64,000 nt of DNA, taken from the NCBI GenBank assembly GCA_038729485.1, contig JAVYRX010000004.1:1-64000 (forward strand). The letters run 5' to 3'. The notes under the pieces are model-generated. The model was given only the letters and a program-made list of their open reading frames with translations. It ran no database searches and had not been told where the DNA came from. This document shows, piece by piece, positions 61,995 through 64,000 of this stretch. The translations under genes were made by a program, and so were the position numbers. Each line of letters starts with the position of its first letter. The stretch's first letter is position 1. Source of the DNA: GCA-001856825 sp038729485 (lineage in GTDB: Archaea > Thermoplasmatota > Thermoplasmata > Thermoplasmatales > GCA-001856825).

Positions 61995-62699
61995 ATGGAA
62001 GATTTTGACAAAGAACTAACGGAGATATCAAAATATTTTGAGACCTTCGCAATGACAGACTATGAGCTGAGGGGGTTCCTAGCACTTGTGCTCTTGGGAG
62101 CAAGTACCCCTGACACAATAGCACTTACAGCTAAAATACCAAGAACGTCGACATACAAAGTCCTTGAAAAACTTGAGGAAAGAGGATTTATAACTTCACT
62201 GGAGGGCCGTCCTAAAGTATTCAAGGCAAAGAACGTCTATGAGATAAGGAAAACCTTCTCCAAGAATCTTGATGATCTGTTTGAAAAATTGACAGACCTC
62301 AGTGAGAAGCTTACGGAACAGGGCCTGCCACAGCTCATATACACGATATATGGGAGGGAAAAGGTGCTTGAAAAGATGAAGGAGCTGCTGAATTCAGCAG
62401 AAAAGTTTGCGGCCATATCCACGCCGAAGCTGAGGGAGCTCAGGCAGGAACTTGGAAAGGAAATTGAATCTGCCATAACCAGAAGTGTTGTCGTTTCCAT
62501 AGTGGCGCCTGACAATCAAAGGGTACCACAGGGAACGAGGATATTTAGAAACAACTCCCTGATCGCTACTGACATGGTCGCCGACGGTACCAAGGCCCTA
62601 ATCGCGGCACCTGATTTATCAGCCTGCGGCTATACAGACAATCCTCTCCTCGCTGACCACATAAACAGTTACATAGATATGCTGATGAACAAGAAGTGA
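61995..62699 (+). CDS. TrmB family transcription regulator
   Basis: A 234-aa archaeal regulator with an N-terminal winged helix ('LRGFLALVLLGASTPDTIAL', 'IPRTSTYKVLEKLEERGFIT') and a C-terminal effector domain of the TrmB type ('IYTIYGREKVLEKMKELLNS'). TrmB-type proteins sense sugars or other small molecules. It is divergent from the thiouridylase gene and overlaps the guaA amidotransferase by 4 bp, so it is co-transcribed with it. Confidence 0.87.
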   Translation: MEDFDKELTEISKYFETFAMTDYELRGFLALVLLGASTPDTIALTAKIPRTSTYKVLEKLEERGFITSLEGRPKVFKAKNVYEIRKTFSKNLDDLFEKLTDLSEKLTEQGLPQLIYTIYGREKVLEKMKELLNSAEKFAAISTPKLRELRQELGKEIESAITRSVVVSIVAPDNQRVPQGTRIFRNNSLIATDMVADGTKALIAAPDLSACGYTDNPLLADHINSYIDMLMNKK

Positions 62700-63280
62700 G
62701 ATGCCTGACCTTGAGGATTCACGTAATCGACAACGGCGGTCAGTGGACTCACAGGGAATGGAGGGTTCTCAGAGACCTAGGTATCGAATGCGAAATTAAG
62801 AGCAACGACTCCGAAGTTGCTGCATTGGAAGATGCTGACGGCCTCGTGCTATCTGGCGGATCTCCATCATTAGTAGAAGATGGATTCAATCTCGGCAGAA
62901 CTTCAGATTATCTCGAGAAATTGAATATTCCTATTCTTGGGATTTGCGCCGGCGCACAGTTTATGGGTAGATTTTATGGGTCTAAGGTAAAGCCTGCATC
63001 TCGGCCAGAATTTGGTCCTGTTACCATAGAGGTGTTAAGTGAAGATACTATTCTAAGCGGTTTTCCGGCCTCGTTCGTGGCGTGGGAGAGCCACAACGAC
63101 GAGATTGAATCAGTTCCCACTGGTTTTGTTCTTCTAGCATCATCGAAAACGTGCAAGGTACAGGCGATGTGCAATGAGACGCTTGCAAGATATGCAGTGC
63201 AGTTCCATCCCGAGGTTGAGCATACAGAGCGCGGGAGGGATTTATTCAGGAATTTTATTGGGGTATGTGCCCAGAGATGA
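62696..63280 (+). CDS. guaA: GMP synthase, glutamine amidotransferase subunit
   Basis: A 194-aa class I glutaminase that supplies ammonia for XMP to GMP. The nucleophile is in 'GICAGAQFMGRF', and the His-Glu pair is in 'VQFHPEVEHT'. 'LVLSGGSPSLVEDG' forms the oxyanion loop. Archaea keep this as a separate subunit. A TTG at 62711 ('MRIHVIDNGG') may be the true start; the GTG at 62696 overlaps TrmB. It overlaps UPF0200 by 26 bp. Confidence 0.9.
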   Translation: MRCLTLRIHVIDNGGQWTHREWRVLRDLGIECEIKSNDSEVAALEDADGLVLSGGSPSLVEDGFNLGRTSDYLEKLNIPILGICAGAQFMGRFYGSKVKPASRPEFGPVTIEVLSEDTILSGFPASFVAWESHNDEIESVPTGFVLLASSKTCKVQAMCNETLARYAVQFHPEVEHTERGRDLFRNFIGVCAQR

Positions 63281-63791
63281 ACTCCCTGACCTTCGACCTG
63301 AATTGTTCAAGTGATGAGTCGTTGCATATGTAGTAGTCTGCAGTAGCCAAGACGTTGCCTATACCCCAATTCAGTTCCCTCGCCTCCCTTGAATTGAACT
63401 GTTCCATGTTGTGCGGATCGTCGCCCCTTCCTCTTATCAGCAGCCTCCTGTATCTATTTTCCCTTCCTGACGCGATCCCCACAACCAAACCTACCTCCAT
63501 ATCTTTCCTGAATCTCTCAATCTCTTCGGTATTTCTTATTCCCTCTATAACGACAAAATTGCTCCTTATTCTGGTGATGGTCCTCTTGGCCCAGACGTCC
63601 ATCCCACTCTTTTCCCTCTCACGAGAAGCTACTTCTCCACTCTTCGATATTTCTAGGCCTTGGGACTCAGTATATTCCCTTACAATGTCTCCCATGTTAA
63701 TTACCTCAACTCCTATTTCTCTCGCAACATTGGCAAACTCATCTTTTCCGGAACCAGGCATTCCAATAACAAGGATAGCTTTAGCTTTCAC
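63255..63791 (-). CDS. UPF0200 family P-loop kinase-like protein
   Basis: A 178-aa NTPase with Walker A 'VIGMPGSGKDEFANVA', 'INMGDIVREY' and 'VVIEGIRNTEEIERFR', resembling adenylate or dephospho-CoA kinases. Family UPF0200, substrate unknown. It lies next to the partial Orc1/Cdc6-like gene on the same strand, 30 bp downstream of its stop. Confidence 0.82.
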   Translation of the reverse strand: MKAKAILVIGMPGSGKDEFANVAREIGVEVINMGDIVREYTESQGLEISKSGEVASREREKSGMDVWAKRTITRIRSNFVVIEGIRNTEEIERFRKDMEVGLVVGIASGRENRYRRLLIRGRGDDPHNMEQFNSREARELNWGIGNVLATADYYICNDSSLEQFRSKVREFISGHIPQ

Positions 63792-63821
63792 AACACTCTA
63801 TCATCCGCTAAATTTATACAT

Positions 63822-64000
63822 TTAGGAGACGGGAAGGGATTTTTGTAGCGGTTTAACGTCTTTTAATTGGGAGATAAGTTCGTCCTTCATCAGCAGATCC
63901 TTAAGGTGCTGTTGATCGTAATTAAGCATTATTGTAGTCGTCCTTCCATATCGTCCGAAGCTCATCACCTCAGAATTGAGAAGTCCTAGGCTGCTAAGCT
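63822..64000 (-). CDS. Orc1/Cdc6-family C-terminal fragment (5' partial)
   Basis: The last ~58 codons of a minus-strand gene that extends beyond the window. The reading 'SSLGLLNSEVMSFGRYGRT' then 'TIMLNYDQQHLKDLLMKDEL' matches the end of the winged-helix domain of archaeal Orc1/Cdc6 origin-binding proteins. The identification rests on this short stretch. It is preceded in the window by UPF0200 and GMP synthase genes; MCM, PCNA and PolD are also nearby, so an origin may lie just past the edge. Confidence 0.55.
   Translation of the reverse strand, partial: LSSLGLLNSEVMSFGRYGRTTTIMLNYDQQHLKDLLMKDELISQLKDVKPLQKSLPVS

Noticed and set aside
61948..62124. 59-codon N-terminal extension of the thiolase frame
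   Set aside because: It would run through the divergent promoter and into TrmB; the family starts at the Cys-rich MQCSFC.
1..64000. CRISPR arrays, rRNA genes, intact insertion sequences or inteins
   Set aside because: I found no spaced direct-repeat array, rRNA signature, transposase gene with terminal repeats, or interruption of the PolD or MCM active-site motifs.

Overview
The window looks like a chromosome segment of a Thermoplasmatales-type euryarchaeon (Thermoplasma, Ferroplasma, Cuniculiplasma relatives). The archaeal markers are PolD large subunit (DP2), MCM, PCNA, Rpo7 and Spt4, S24e and S27ae, GTP-dependent dephospho-CoA kinase, FtsZ plus SepF, HTH-10 and TrmB regulators, an intron-bearing tRNA-Tyr, and a C-terminal fragment that resembles Orc1/Cdc6. 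Many genes have a TATA-like box about 24-26 bp before the start codon, which points to leaderless mRNAs. The lineage call is an inference from gene content and style; no rRNA is present.

Layout. 1-7.4 kb: end of a large peptide-type ABC solute-binding protein, an M20 amidohydrolase, a Rieske protein and a 14-TM drug exporter. 7.5-11.5 kb: a secreted protein, then a tight operon of a short RecA-like protein, a 72-aa helical protein, a B-family DNA polymerase with lost exonuclease motifs and altered polymerase motifs, and a DUF1805 protein. 11-20 kb: PUA protein, PurA, methyltransferase, DUF302, AhpD-like and AarF/UbiB proteins, Hsp20, GlmM-type mutase, a GHMP-like protein and a dCTP-deaminase-fold protein. 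20-30 kb: glycosyltransferase, tRNA-Gly, MCM, DUF424, DHPS, H+-pyrophosphatase, SepF, tRNA-Tyr, DUF981. 30-45 kb: HTH-10 regulator, GuaB, then a TPP riboswitch followed by a thiamine ABC transporter whose genes run without gaps into rnhB, the PolD large subunit and a GPN GTPase; then FtsZ, MetRS and a PHP protein. 45-51 kb: PadR regulator with 13-bp tandem operators, MFS exporter, Roadblock-like protein, a PGI/PMI-like protein and two glycosyltransferases. 50-58 kb (mostly minus strand): PCNA, S27ae, S24e, DPCK, Spt4, Rpo7, aspartase/fumarase, two HIT proteins, MsrB-MsrA, an endonuclease-IV-like TIM barrel and another MFS. 58-64 kb: rubrerythrin, DUF3783, ACT protein, a thiouridylase-type enzyme, TrmB, the GMP synthase glutaminase subunit, a UPF0200 kinase-like protein and the Cdc6-like end.

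Themes. Replication and division genes are unusually frequent. Oxidative and protein-stress functions recur (rubrerythrin, MsrA/B, Hsp20, AhpD-like, DUF302). The best candidate for an under-described system is the operon at 8.16-11.06 kb: a PolB2-like polymerase with a degenerate RecA-fold partner, which may be an archaeal damage-tolerance cassette. Second is the TPP riboswitch at the head of a gene chain that contains the replicative polymerase. Several regions (4.9-5.6, 12.7-13.5, 45.7-46.2 and 58.6-59.2 kb) appear non-coding or decayed.
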